Origin: Lentzea aerocolonigenes
GTDB lineage: Bacteria > Actinomycetota > Actinomycetes > Mycobacteriales > Pseudonocardiaceae
Length of the DNA stretch: 64,000 nt
Direction: 5' to 3'
Assembly (NCBI RefSeq): GCF_000955955.1
Contig: NZ_JYJG01000007.1
Coordinates: 62,001-126,000, forward strand
A program made the position numbers and the translations under genes. Below the pieces are notes generated by a model that saw only the letters and a list, made by a program, of their open reading frames with translations, was not told the DNA's origin and did no database searches. This document shows, piece after piece, positions 37,972 to 47,420 of this stretch (the first letter of the stretch is position 1; each line of letters opens with the position of its first letter).

Positions 37972-39536
37972 CCTGGGTTCTGATCGCACTGCTGGTGGTG
38001 CCGCTGGTCGGCGCCCTGGTGGTGGCGTTCCTGCGCAAGGACGACAAGAAGGCCAAGCTCGTCGCACTGGCGTTCTCGCTCGTCGAGCTGGTGCTCGCCG
38101 TGCTGCTGTGGACCGCGTACAAGCCGGACGGCGACCGCATCCAGCTCGCCGCGGGCGTGGACTGGATCCCGGCGTTCGGCGTGCGGCTGTCGTTCGGCAT
38201 CGACGGCATCGCGCTGGTGATGATCGCGGTGATCGCGCTGCTGATCCCGCTGGTGATCGGGGCCGGCTGGACGGAGAAGCTGCCGGCCGGTCGTTCGCAG
38301 GGCGGGTACCTCGCGCTGATCCTGGTGCAGGAGGCCGTGACGGTCGCGGTGTTCGCCGCCACCGACGTCTTCCTGTTCTACGTGCTGTTCGAGGTCATGC
38401 TGATCCCGATGTACTTCCTGATCGGCGGCTACGGCGGCGCGCGCAGGCAGTACGCGGCGGTCAAGTTCTTCCTGTACTCGTTCCTCGGCGGCCTGATCAT
38501 GCTGGCCTCCGCGATCGGCGCCTACGCGATGGCGTCGGACGAGCTGGGCAAGGGCACGTTCGACTGGGCCACGCTGGTGAAGGTGGTCAGCGACGCCGAC
38601 GCGACGACGCAGACCTGGCTGTTCCTCGGCTTCTTCCTGGCGTTCGCGATCAAGGCACCGCTCGTGCCGTTCCACACCTGGCTGCCCGACGCGGCCGCCG
38701 AGGCGCCCATCGGCGTCACGGTGATCGTCGTCGGCATCCTGGACAAGGTCGGCACGTTCGGCATGCTGCGCTACCTGCTGCCGATGTTCCCGACGGCGTC
38801 GAAGAACCTGGCGCCGCTCGTGCTCGTGCTCGCGGTGGCCGGCGTCCTCTATGGATCGTTGCTCGCCACGGGCCAGCGGGACATGAAGCGGTTCCTCGCT
38901 TACGTCTCGATCGCCCACTTCGGCTTCATCGCGCTCGGCATCTTCTCGTTCACGTCGCAGGCCGGTGTGGGCTCGGTGTCGTACATGCTCAACCACTCGA
39001 TCTCGACCGGCATGCTGATCCTGGTGATCGGCATGGTGATCGCGCGCGGTGGTTCGTCGCTGATCTCCGACTACGGCGGCATGTCGAAGGTGGCACCGGT
39101 GCTCGCCGGCATGCTGCTGCTGTCGGGTCTGACCACGCTGTCGCTGCCGGGCACGAACTCGTTCGTCTCCGAGTTCCTGGTGCTGATCGGCTCGTTCCCG
39201 ACGCAGCCGGTCTACACGATCCTCGCGACGGTCGGCATGGTGCTCGCGGCACTCTACGTGCTGTGGCTCTACCAGCGGATCATGACCGGCCCGCTGCGCG
39301 GTGACGCGCTGCTGGGTGCGGCCGCCGGTCCGGGCGCCGTCGGCGACCCGGAGAAGAAGACCACCATCGGCGACCTCAGCAAGCGCGAGATCGCGGTCCT
39401 CGCACCGCTCGTTGTCATCGTGCTGGCCCTCGGGTTCTTCCCGCAGCCGGTGCTCGACGTCATCACCCCGACTGTCGGGGCGACGCTGACCGAGGTCGGC
39501 GTGACCGACCCGGTCTCCGTGCAGGAAGGCAAGTGA
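37968..39536 (+). CDS. nuoM: NADH-quinone oxidoreductase subunit M
   Basis: The gene encodes 522 residues from GTG 37968, with about 14 membrane helices. The proton-pumping residues are visible in FYVLFEVMLIPMYFLIG (glutamate) and the lysine helix FAIKAPLVPFHTWLPDA. It is the middle antiporter-like subunit. One base separates it from nuoN. Confidence 0.97.
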   Translation: MTWVLIALLVVPLVGALVVAFLRKDDKKAKLVALAFSLVELVLAVLLWTAYKPDGDRIQLAAGVDWIPAFGVRLSFGIDGIALVMIAVIALLIPLVIGAGWTEKLPAGRSQGGYLALILVQEAVTVAVFAATDVFLFYVLFEVMLIPMYFLIGGYGGARRQYAAVKFFLYSFLGGLIMLASAIGAYAMASDELGKGTFDWATLVKVVSDADATTQTWLFLGFFLAFAIKAPLVPFHTWLPDAAAEAPIGVTVIVVGILDKVGTFGMLRYLLPMFPTASKNLAPLVLVLAVAGVLYGSLLATGQRDMKRFLAYVSIAHFGFIALGIFSFTSQAGVGSVSYMLNHSISTGMLILVIGMVIARGGSSLISDYGGMSKVAPVLAGMLLLSGLTTLSLPGTNSFVSEFLVLIGSFPTQPVYTILATVGMVLAALYVLWLYQRIMTGPLRGDALLGAAAGPGAVGDPEKKTTIGDLSKREIAVLAPLVVIVLALGFFPQPVLDVITPTVGATLTEVGVTDPVSVQEGK

Positions 39537-39537
39537 C

Positions 39538-41115
39538 GTGAACCTTCTCGTCGCTCAGGCGCAGCAGTTCGAGGCGCCGGAGATCCTCTACGGTGCGATC
39601 GCGCCGGTGCTGATCGTGCTCGGCGCGGCCTGCGTCAGCGTGCTGCTGGAGGCGTTGCTGCCCAAGCACCAGCGGTGGGCGGTGCAGCTCGTGCTGTCGC
39701 TCGTCACGCTGGTCGCGGCGACCGGAGCATTGATCTTCTACGCGACCTCCGACCGGCCGGAGCAGGGGGTGGCGACGCTGGCGGGCGCGATCGCGGTCGA
39801 CACGCCGTCGTTGTTCCTGTGGGGCACGTTGCTGGTGCTGGCGTTCGGGTCGATCCTGCTGATCGCCGACCGCTCGGTGGAGCCCGGTGGGGTGTTCGTG
39901 GCCCAGGCCGCGATCCGTCCCGGCACCGTCCAGGACCGCGCCCAGGCGACGAAGACCGGCATGCAGACCGAGGTCTTCCCGCTCACGCTGTTCGCGCTCG
40001 GCGGCATGATGACGTTCGTCGCGTCGAACGACCTGCTGACCATGTTCATCGCGCTGGAAGTCCTGTCGCTGCCGCTGTACCTGCTGTGCGGCCTGGCTCG
40101 CCGCCGTCGCCTGCTCTCGCAGGAAGCGGCCGTGAAGTACTTCCTGCTGGGTGCGTTCGCCTCCGCGTTCTTCCTGTACGGCGTGGCTCTGCTGTACGGC
40201 TACGCGGGTTCGGTGAAGCTCTCGGCGATCGCGTCCGCGGCCGCCGGCACGGACCGTTCCGACACGCTGCTGTTCGCGGGCTTCGGCCTGCTGGTGGTGG
40301 GTCTGCTGTTCAAGGCCGCGGTCGGCCCGTTCCACGCCTGGACCCCGGACGTGTACCAGGGCGCGCCGACGCCGGTGACGGCGTTCATGGCCGCGTGCAC
40401 CAAGGTGGCCGCGTTCGGCGGCATCCTGCGCGTGCTCACGGTCGCGTTCGAGAACACGCAGTGGGAGTGGCGCGGCGTCCTGTGGGGCGTGGCGGTCGTG
40501 TCGATGGTGATCGGCGCGGTGCTGGGTCTCACGCAGACCGACGTGAAGCGCATGATCGCGTACTCGTCGGTGGCGCACGCGGGCTTCCTGCTGATCGGCA
40601 CGATCGCACTGACGCCGGAGGGCAAGACGCCCGGTGTGAGCGCGACCATGTTCTACCTGCTGGCGTACGGCTTCACCACGATCGCCGCGTTCGGCATCGT
40701 GTCGCTGGTCCGCAACTCGGACGGCGAGGCGACGCACCTGTCGCAGTGGGCGGGTCTCGCGAAGCGGTCGCCGATCGTGGCCGGCGTCTTCACGTTCCTG
40801 CTGCTGGCGCTGGCCGGCATTCCGCTGACGTCCGGCTTCATCGGCAAGTTCGTCGTGTTCAGCGCGGCGATCGAGTCCGGCCTGACGCCGCTCGTGGTGA
40901 TCGCCCTGGTGGCCTCGGCCGTCGCGGCGTTCTTCTACCTGCGGGTGATCGTGCTGATGTACTTCAGCGACCCGGCTCCGGACGGCCCGACCGTCAGCGT
41001 GCCCGGTGCGTTCACCACGATCGCGATCACGTTGGGTGCCGTAGTGACCCTGGTGCTGGGGTTGTGGCCCACGTTCGTGCTCGATTGGGCGGGTACCGGC
41101 ACCTTCCTCAGCTAG
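39538..41115 (+). CDS. nuoN: NADH-quinone oxidoreductase subunit N
   Basis: The gene encodes 525 residues from GTG 39538. MFIALEVLSLPLYLLCG contains the conserved glutamate, and LLFKAAVGPFHAWTPDVY the channel lysine. It is the third antiporter-like subunit, next to NuoK. The operon ends here or runs on into the polyprenyl synthase gene, which starts 19 bases downstream. Confidence 0.97.
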   Translation: MNLLVAQAQQFEAPEILYGAIAPVLIVLGAACVSVLLEALLPKHQRWAVQLVLSLVTLVAATGALIFYATSDRPEQGVATLAGAIAVDTPSLFLWGTLLVLAFGSILLIADRSVEPGGVFVAQAAIRPGTVQDRAQATKTGMQTEVFPLTLFALGGMMTFVASNDLLTMFIALEVLSLPLYLLCGLARRRRLLSQEAAVKYFLLGAFASAFFLYGVALLYGYAGSVKLSAIASAAAGTDRSDTLLFAGFGLLVVGLLFKAAVGPFHAWTPDVYQGAPTPVTAFMAACTKVAAFGGILRVLTVAFENTQWEWRGVLWGVAVVSMVIGAVLGLTQTDVKRMIAYSSVAHAGFLLIGTIALTPEGKTPGVSATMFYLLAYGFTTIAAFGIVSLVRNSDGEATHLSQWAGLAKRSPIVAGVFTFLLLALAGIPLTSGFIGKFVVFSAAIESGLTPLVVIALVASAVAAFFYLRVIVLMYFSDPAPDGPTVSVPGAFTTIAITLGAVVTLVLGLWPTFVLDWAGTGTFLS

Positions 41116-41134
41116 GTGTACGTAGTCTGCTGGT

Positions 41135-42136
41135 GTGACCAGTAGCGAGCATGAGGGACCGGGGTTCGCGTTGGTGGACCCCGTGCTCACCGAGGTAGTC
41201 CAGGTCGGCCTGGCCGAGGTGGAGCGCATCCTGCACGACGTCGTGCAGAGCGAGTTCCACCCGGTGACGGAAACCTCGCTTCACCTTGTGGAGGCGGGCG
41301 GAAAGCGGATCCGCCCGCTCTTCACACTGCTCGCCTCCCAGTTCGGAGCGGACTGGGACCGCGAGAAGGTCATCAAGGCCGCCGCTGTGGTCGAGCTCAC
41401 ACACCTCGCCACGCTCTACCACGACGACGTCATGGACGAGGCGACCATGCGGCGCGGCGCGGTCTCCGCGAACGCCAAGTGGGACAACAGCATCGCGATC
41501 CTGACGGGCGACTTCCTCTTCGCCCACGCCTCCCGCCTGACGGCCGACCTGGGCACGGACGCGGCGCGGATCATCGCGGAGACCTTCTCGGTCCTGGTGA
41601 CCGGTCAGATGCGCGAGACCGTCGGCCCACAGCCCGGCGAGGACCCGATCTCCCACTACCTCAAGGTGATCGAGGAGAAGACGGGCGTGCTGATCGCCAC
41701 CGCGGCGCGGTTCGGCGGCATGTTCTCCGACGCCACCGAGGAGCAGACCGACGCACTGCGCCGGTACGCCGAGGTGATCGGTGCGGCGTTCCAGATCTCG
41801 GACGACGTGATCGACATCGCCTCGCCGTCGGTCGAGTCCGGTAAGACGCCGGGCACCGACCTGCGCGAGGGCGTGAAGACGCTGCCGATGCTCTACGCGC
41901 TCGCGGACCCGTCCGAGGCGCGGCTCGCCGAACTGCTGGCCGGTCCGATCAGCGATGATGCCCTGGTCGACGAAGCGCTCGCGTTGCTGCGCAAGTCATC
42001 GGGCATGGACCGCGCACGCGAGACGCTCGACGACTACGCCGACCGGGCCCGCACGGAGCTGAACAAGCTGCCGCCGTGCGCCGCCCGTGACGCTCTCGAA
42101 GAGCTCGCCACCTACGTGGTGGCCCGCTCCCACTGA
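41135..42136 (+). CDS. Polyprenyl diphosphate synthase (menaquinone side chain)
   Basis: The gene encodes 333 residues of the trans-isoprenyl diphosphate synthase family. Both aspartate-rich motifs are present: DDVMD near residue 90 and DDVID near residue 225. The FQ/KT segments and the residues before the first motif suit a long-chain synthase making C35 to C50 products. Synteny matches grcC1 (Rv0562), next to the menJ homologue in mycobacteria; here nuoA-N lies between them. It probably makes the isoprenoid tail attached by MenA. It follows nuoN by 19 bases and is probably cotranscribed. Confidence 0.93.
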   Translation: MTSSEHEGPGFALVDPVLTEVVQVGLAEVERILHDVVQSEFHPVTETSLHLVEAGGKRIRPLFTLLASQFGADWDREKVIKAAAVVELTHLATLYHDDVMDEATMRRGAVSANAKWDNSIAILTGDFLFAHASRLTADLGTDAARIIAETFSVLVTGQMRETVGPQPGEDPISHYLKVIEEKTGVLIATAARFGGMFSDATEEQTDALRRYAEVIGAAFQISDDVIDIASPSVESGKTPGTDLREGVKTLPMLYALADPSEARLAELLAGPISDDALVDEALALLRKSSGMDRARETLDDYADRARTELNKLPPCAARDALEELATYVVARSH

Positions 42137-42141
42137 CGGTT

Positions 42142-43065
42142 CTACTCGACCGGCGCGAGCAGTTGCTTGCGTCGGTTCTTCACCGCGTCGAACGTGAAGA
42201 TCGCCAACGCCACCCAGACGAGTCCGAACCCGATCCACCGGCTGCGCGGCATGGGTTCGTGCACGACGAAGACGCCCCACGCGAACTGCAGCACCGGCGC
42301 CAGGTACTGCAGCATCCCCATGGTGGTCAGCGGGACCAGCCGCGCTCCCGCACCGAACAGCACCAGCGGGATCGCGGTGACGATGCCGGTGCTGAGGAGC
42401 AGCAGCGCGTGGCCACTGCCTTCGGTGGTGAAGGTGTTCGCGCTGCCGAGCACGAGCAGGTAGACGAACGCGATCGGCGCGATGACGGCGCTCTCCGCGG
42501 CGAGGCTGGAGATGGCGTCGAGCGGGACTTTCTTCTTCAGCAGCCCGTAGGTGCCGAACGAGAACGCCAGGATGAGCGAGATCACCGGCAGCCGTCCGTA
42601 GTCGACGGTGAGCACGATCACAGCCACGACGACGACGGCGAACGCGACCGCCTGAACGAGACGCAATCGTTCCTTGAGGAAGATCATGCCGAGTGCCACG
42701 CTCACCAACGGGTTGATGAAGTAGCCGAGCGCGGCTTCGACGACGTGCTTGCTGTTGACCGCGTAGATGTAGGTGCCCCAGTTCACCGTGATCAACACGG
42801 CGGCTGCGGTAACGATGAGCCAGCCTTTTCCTGATAACTCAAGGAAAGGACGCCACCGCCGGAGGAGCACGACGGCGATGGCGAGCGTCACGAACGACCA
42901 GACGATCCGGTGCGCGAGCACCTCGACCGGCTGGGCGGGCACGAGGAGTGGCCAGTACGCCGGGAACAGGCCCCAGAGGACGTATGCGAGTACGCCGTAG
43001 GTGACGCCTCGCCCCTGGGTGTGAACTTCTGGCGAAGTGAGGGAAGAAGTCGTCAGCTGCGGCAC
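42142..43065 (-). CDS. rarD: RarD-type transporter of the EamA/DMT superfamily
   Basis: The gene encodes 307 residues with ten predicted membrane helices in two EamA repeats. The N-terminal GVLAYVLWGLFPAYW and the NWGTYIYAVNSKHVVEAALG segment are diagnostic for RarD proteins. Members export or import small metabolites; the substrate is not known. It converges on the polyprenyl synthase gene with a five-base gap and is divergent from the sunset-domain gene across 145 bases. Confidence 0.9.
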   Translation of the reverse strand: MPQLTTSSLTSPEVHTQGRGVTYGVLAYVLWGLFPAYWPLLVPAQPVEVLAHRIVWSFVTLAIAVVLLRRWRPFLELSGKGWLIVTAAAVLITVNWGTYIYAVNSKHVVEAALGYFINPLVSVALGMIFLKERLRLVQAVAFAVVVVAVIVLTVDYGRLPVISLILAFSFGTYGLLKKKVPLDAISSLAAESAVIAPIAFVYLLVLGSANTFTTEGSGHALLLLSTGIVTAIPLVLFGAGARLVPLTTMGMLQYLAPVLQFAWGVFVVHEPMPRSRWIGFGLVWVALAIFTFDAVKNRRKQLLAPVE

Positions 43066-43210
43066 AAAATGCCACTCTACGCTGGCGTTTCCTCCGGATA
43101 TTTGCGCCGAACGGCGTAGTGACGGAGCATCATCAAAGGCACTGTAGTTTGGCCATGCTCACCCTTCCGAGTGAGTAGGGACCGAGTGTGGTCGTAGAAG
43201 GGGCTTACCC

Positions 43211-45319
43211 GTGAATGTCTTCGGGCAGGTCTGGCTGTGGAGTCTGCTGTCGTTCGTCGCGGGAGTAGCGCTCACGTGGCTGGTGATGGTCCGACCCGCA
43301 CGCAAGCAGGTCGCCGACCTCGAAGATCAACTTCTCGACGCACGCCGCTCCGCACCGCCCATCGAGTCGGTGAGCCGCGACGACGACTTCGAGGTCGACG
43401 AGTGGGACGACGCCCCGCCGCGGTCGCTGAGCGCCGAGGTGCTGAGCCCGCCGACGCCCGCGCCGTTCCCCTCACCGGTGCCCGCACCCGCGCCTGCTCC
43501 CGGGCCGTACGTGGAGCCGCCTGCCTACTTCGGTGAGCCCGTTCCCGCCCCGGCGCCGTTCGTGGCCGAGGAACCGGAGCCCGAGCCCGAGCCGCTCGAC
43601 GAAGAGCCCGTCGTCGTGCAGGAGCCGGTCACGCCGGTCCGCCAGTACATGGAGGCGGACGAGGCGCAGCGCCGGTTCGAGGAGCAGCTGGCCGAGCAGC
43701 GCGCACTGGCCGAGGACGACCGCCCGCGGTCCCTGTTCGAGCGGCTTTCCCCGGAGGACGAGCAGACCCCGGCCGAGATGACGACGGTCCTGTCGCAGTC
43801 CGGTCTGGAGGCCGCCGACTTCGACGACGAGCCCGAGCTCCCGGCCGAGCAGACGGGCGTTCTGCCCGCCGTGGTGGAGCCGGTCGCCGAGGTCGCGCCG
43901 CCCGTCCACGAGCCGACCGCGCCCGCCGAGGTCGACGAGCACGTCGACGACTTCATCTACCAGCCGCGTGAGGTGTGGGCACAGCAGGAGCAGGAGGCGT
44001 TCCTCGACGAGGCCGCCGAGCAGGAGGACGAGCCCGCTCACGCCGACTCCGAGCGCTCCGAGTTCACCCAGTCCGAGCAGACGACGTTCATCGCGGTCGA
44101 GCAGAGCTCCTGGCCAGCCAACGACCTCACCGGCGAGTACCCCGGCCTGCGCGACGAGATCTCCGGTCAGCTGGACGGGTTCGCCGAGCCGGAGTCGCCC
44201 GCCGAGCAGACCATGGTCGAGGCGATCGCACCGATCGAACCTGCCGACCTGGGCGCTCCGCACGTCCGCAACGGCGTGTTCGAGACGACACTGGCCGAGG
44301 AGCAGGGCTTCACCGAGCCGGAGCCCGAGTCCGAGCCGGCGCACGCCCGCCGTGAGCCGCTCGAGCCCGAGGCCTTCGAGCCTGAGGCGTACGAACCTGA
44401 GGTGTACGAGCCCGAGGTCGTCGAGCCTGAGGCCTTCGAGCCCGAGCCCGTCGCCCACGTCGAGCCCGAGGAACCCGCCGAGTACCGGCAGCCGGTCGGC
44501 TACGTCGCGCCCTTCAGCACACCCGGTGCCCCGGCGCCCGCGCCGTTCTCGGCGTTCGGTGCTCCGCCGGAGACGGAGCTGGAGACCACCGGTCGCCAGC
44601 CCCGTGCCGTCGCCGGCGCGTTCAACCACGCCGTGGAGGCGCCGGAGGTCCCGGCGAGGCCCGAGCCCGTCGCCGACCGCCCGCGCTCTCTCTTCGAGCC
44701 GCTGCTGGACGCCGACGAGCCGCTCCCCGCGCTGGGGCAGACCCGGCAGCTCCCCGAGCCGACGCACGACGAGCAGCCGTTCGTGCCGACGTTCGTGCCG
44801 AGCGACGAGCCCTTGCTCGCCGCGCCGCCGGAGCCCGAGCCGGAACCCGAACCGTTCGCCGTCGACCTGCCGCAGCGCACCACCGAGGCGGGGCTGCCGA
44901 TCCGTGAGGCCCGCCGCACCACGCAGCAGCGTCAGCAGAGCTTCTCCGCGTTCGCGGCCTTCGAGCAGCCGAAGCCGGAACCTGTCCCGCAGCCCGCGCC
45001 GGCGGCAGCTCTGCCGTCCCGCCCGCGTCCGGTCGGATTTTCGCCCTCGACGGGTGGTCGTCCCAACGGCGCCGTTGCTCCGGGATCGTCGCGGTTCCAG
45101 CAACCTGAGGGCTTCAACCCGCGGTCCCCGTTCGGTCCCGGTTCGGTGCTGCCCAAGTCGGACGGTCACGCGCCCGCCGCGGACTTCTCGGTGAAGGCCA
45201 CGCTGACCGGCCGTCGTTACTACACGGAGGGTTCGGCCAATTTCGGCGAAACCCGCGCCGATGTCTGGTTCCGCACCGAGGCCGACGCCGAGAAGGCCGG
45301 GTTCCGACCGGCACCGTGA
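43211..45319 (+). CDS. Large Pro/Glu-rich membrane-anchored protein with a C-terminal sunset domain
   Basis: The gene encodes 702 residues from GTG 43211, preceded by an AGAAGGGGC ribosome-binding site. One hydrophobic helix at about 7-27 anchors the protein, and the remainder is probably cytoplasmic because a positive segment follows. Residues 60-640 are low-complexity, with many Glu-Pro repeats and PRSLFE segments that recur three times. The last 45 residues, from VKATLTGRRYY to DVWFRTEADAEKAGFRP, match the sunset domain first noted in mycobacterial ArfC. The function of that domain is unsettled. The architecture suggests a scaffold protein. No neighbouring gene points to a pathway. Confidence 0.75.
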   Translation: MNVFGQVWLWSLLSFVAGVALTWLVMVRPARKQVADLEDQLLDARRSAPPIESVSRDDDFEVDEWDDAPPRSLSAEVLSPPTPAPFPSPVPAPAPAPGPYVEPPAYFGEPVPAPAPFVAEEPEPEPEPLDEEPVVVQEPVTPVRQYMEADEAQRRFEEQLAEQRALAEDDRPRSLFERLSPEDEQTPAEMTTVLSQSGLEAADFDDEPELPAEQTGVLPAVVEPVAEVAPPVHEPTAPAEVDEHVDDFIYQPREVWAQQEQEAFLDEAAEQEDEPAHADSERSEFTQSEQTTFIAVEQSSWPANDLTGEYPGLRDEISGQLDGFAEPESPAEQTMVEAIAPIEPADLGAPHVRNGVFETTLAEEQGFTEPEPESEPAHARREPLEPEAFEPEAYEPEVYEPEVVEPEAFEPEPVAHVEPEEPAEYRQPVGYVAPFSTPGAPAPAPFSAFGAPPETELETTGRQPRAVAGAFNHAVEAPEVPARPEPVADRPRSLFEPLLDADEPLPALGQTRQLPEPTHDEQPFVPTFVPSDEPLLAAPPEPEPEPEPFAVDLPQRTTEAGLPIREARRTTQQRQQSFSAFAAFEQPKPEPVPQPAPAAALPSRPRPVGFSPSTGGRPNGAVAPGSSRFQQPEGFNPRSPFGPGSVLPKSDGHAPAADFSVKATLTGRRYYTEGSANFGETRADVWFRTEADAEKAGFRPAP

Positions 45320-45394
45320 CCGGGAATACCGGGAACCGCGCCCAATTGGAACGCGTTTTTGGCCGGGTCTGACCTGCGTCGATAGCGTCGACGC

Positions 45395-46318
45395 ATGTCC
45401 TCCGAACTGGCCAAATCGCAGATCTCATCGACCATTGTGGACTCGATCGAAGATCTGAAGGGCACCCATCACGGTTTCCGCCGCGCCCACGCCCGCGGCT
45501 TCGTCTACGAAGCCGTCTTCACGCCGAACGGTGCCGCGGCGCCGTTCACCACGGCCCCGCACCTGCAGGGCGAACCGGTGCGCGCCACCGTCCGGTTCTC
45601 GCACACCGACGCCAACCCGCACGCCGCCGACAGCGACCGGGCGGTGCGCGGCTTCGCGACCAAGTTCCACCTCACCGACGGCACCAACACCGACCTGGTG
45701 ATGGTGAGCGTGGAGCGGTTCGTCGCGGCCACGCCCGAGGAGTTCGTGGAGTTCATCAAGGCCGCCAAGGCGGACACCGACGCCCAGGACCCGTCCGTGC
45801 CGCACATCAAGTCGTTCGTCGGTGCGCACCCGACCGTCGGCCCGGCGCTGGTGGCGGCCAAGACGATCGCGATCCCCGTTTCGTACGCCACGACGCAGTA
45901 CTGGGCGATCCACGCGTTCCTGTGGCGCGACGCTGACGGTGTCGTGCGTCCCGTGCGCTACTCGTGGGTCCCGGAGGCGGGCATCGTCGATGCTTCCGAC
46001 TCGGAGTCGTGGACCCCGCACCACCTGACCGAGGAACTGCGCGACCGGCTGCCGGTTTCCTTCGTGCTGCGAGTGCAGTTCGGCGAGCCGGGCGACCCGA
46101 CGCACGACTCGACGGTGGCGTGGCCGGCTGACCGGCGCACGGTCGACGTCGGCCGGATCGAGATCACCAAGGAGTCGCCGGACCAGGAGCACTGGCAGTC
46201 GCAGGTGTTCGACCCGACCTCGCTGGTCGACGGCATCGAGCCTTCGGACGACCCGGTTCTCGCCGCTCGCAGCACGATCTACGCGGTCTCGTACGACCGC
46301 CGCTCGCACCAGCGTTGA
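45395..46318 (+). CDS. Catalase-family heme protein (small form)
   Basis: The gene encodes 307 residues, well short of the 480 or more of monofunctional catalases. The catalase core is recognisable: the distal histidine in RRAHARGFVYEAVF (about 29-42), the asparagine in FSHTDANPHAAD, FATKFHLTDG and the proximal RSTIYAVSY tyrosine near the C-terminus. Members of this catalase-related peroxidase group are heme peroxidases, some with weak catalase activity. The protein lacks the NADPH-binding and wrapping domains. It has no signal peptide and is followed by a strong terminator. Confidence 0.85.
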   Translation: MSSELAKSQISSTIVDSIEDLKGTHHGFRRAHARGFVYEAVFTPNGAAAPFTTAPHLQGEPVRATVRFSHTDANPHAADSDRAVRGFATKFHLTDGTNTDLVMVSVERFVAATPEEFVEFIKAAKADTDAQDPSVPHIKSFVGAHPTVGPALVAAKTIAIPVSYATTQYWAIHAFLWRDADGVVRPVRYSWVPEAGIVDASDSESWTPHHLTEELRDRLPVSFVLRVQFGEPGDPTHDSTVAWPADRRTVDVGRIEITKESPDQEHWQSQVFDPTSLVDGIEPSDDPVLAARSTIYAVSYDRRSHQR

Positions 46319-46324
46319 TGCGAA

Positions 46325-46353
46325 AGGCCCGCCAGCTTTGCGCTGGCGGGCCT
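46325..46353. terminator. Bidirectional terminator between the catalase-family gene and korB
   Basis: A perfect 12-bp stem (46325-46336 with 46342-46353) has a TTTGC loop. It lies between the convergent stop codons at 46318 and 46371 and could serve both transcripts. Confidence 0.8.
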
Positions 46354-46370
46354 CTCGGATGTTCTTGGTA

Positions 46371-47420
46371 CTAGCCGACCACGGTCCAGGTGTCCTTGCC
46401 GTGCAACAGCTTGCCGAGGTCCGCGGCCTTGGAGGCCTTGGCCTCGTTGACCTGCGCCCGCGCGCTGTCGTCGTACGTCGGCCGGTCCGCACGCCGGAAC
46501 ACACCCGTGACGGTGTGCGAGAGGTCCTGCGTCGACAGCCGCGAGAGCGCGAACGACAGGTTCAGGTCCGACGCGTCGTGGATGACGATGTCGCTCGCGT
46601 CCACGTCCGCGGACTTCGCAACCGCGAGCCCGAAGCCCTCGCGGGTCACGCAGTACTCGCCCTCACGACCGAAGCGGATCGGCTCGCCGTCGACGACGTT
46701 GATGATCCGCCGCTGTGCCTCGTCCGCGTCCTTCAGCACGTCGAACGCGCCGTCGTTGAAGATCGGGCAGTTCTGGTAGATCTCGACGAGCGCCGAACCG
46801 CGGTGCTCGGCCGCCTGGCGCAGCACCGAGGTCAGACCCGCCTTGTCCGAGTCGAGCGCCCGGCCCACGAACGAGGCCTCCGCACCCAGCGCCAGCGACA
46901 CCGGGTTGAACGGGTGGTCCAGCGAGCCGACGGGCGTTGACTTGGTGACCTTGCCTTCCTCGGAGGTCGGCGAGTACTGGCCCTTGGTGAGGCCGTAGAT
47001 CCGGTTGTTGAACAGCAGGATCTTGAGGTTCACGTTGCGCCGCAACGTGTGGATCAGGTGGTTGCCGCCGATGGACAGCGCATCGCCGTCACCGGTCACC
47101 ACCCACACGCTCAGGTCCGGCCGCGACACGGCGAGACCCGTGGCGATGGCCGGCGCACGGCCGTGGATGGAGTGCATGCCGTAGGTGTTCATGTAGTACG
47201 GGAAGCGGGACGAACACCCGATGCCCGAGACGAACACGATGTTCTCGCGCTTCAGGCCGAGCGACGGCAGGAACGACTGCATGGTGTTGAGCACGATGTA
47301 GTCGCCGCAGCCGGGGCACCAGCGGACCTCCTGGTCCGACTTGTAGTCCCTGGCCGTCTGCTTCTCGTCGGTGGTGGGAACTCCCGTCAATCCCGGGATT
47401 CCGAGGTCGATCGCAGTCAC
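46371..47420 (-). CDS. korB: 2-oxoacid:ferredoxin oxidoreductase beta subunit
   Basis: The gene encodes 349 residues. It carries the thiamine-diphosphate site and, probably with CPGCGDYIV and later cysteines, the single [4Fe-4S] cluster. The cofactor motif begins VTGDGDALSIGGNH. With KorA it oxidatively decarboxylates 2-oxoglutarate (or another 2-oxoacid) and reduces ferredoxin, as in the mycobacterial and Streptomyces enzymes. It overlaps the upstream korA gene by four bases. A ferredoxin output fits the nearby respiratory genes. Confidence 0.93.
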   Translation of the reverse strand: MTAIDLGIPGLTGVPTTDEKQTARDYKSDQEVRWCPGCGDYIVLNTMQSFLPSLGLKRENIVFVSGIGCSSRFPYYMNTYGMHSIHGRAPAIATGLAVSRPDLSVWVVTGDGDALSIGGNHLIHTLRRNVNLKILLFNNRIYGLTKGQYSPTSEEGKVTKSTPVGSLDHPFNPVSLALGAEASFVGRALDSDKAGLTSVLRQAAEHRGSALVEIYQNCPIFNDGAFDVLKDADEAQRRIINVVDGEPIRFGREGEYCVTREGFGLAVAKSADVDASDIVIHDASDLNLSFALSRLSTQDLSHTVTGVFRRADRPTYDDSARAQVNEAKASKAADLGKLLHGKDTWTVVG

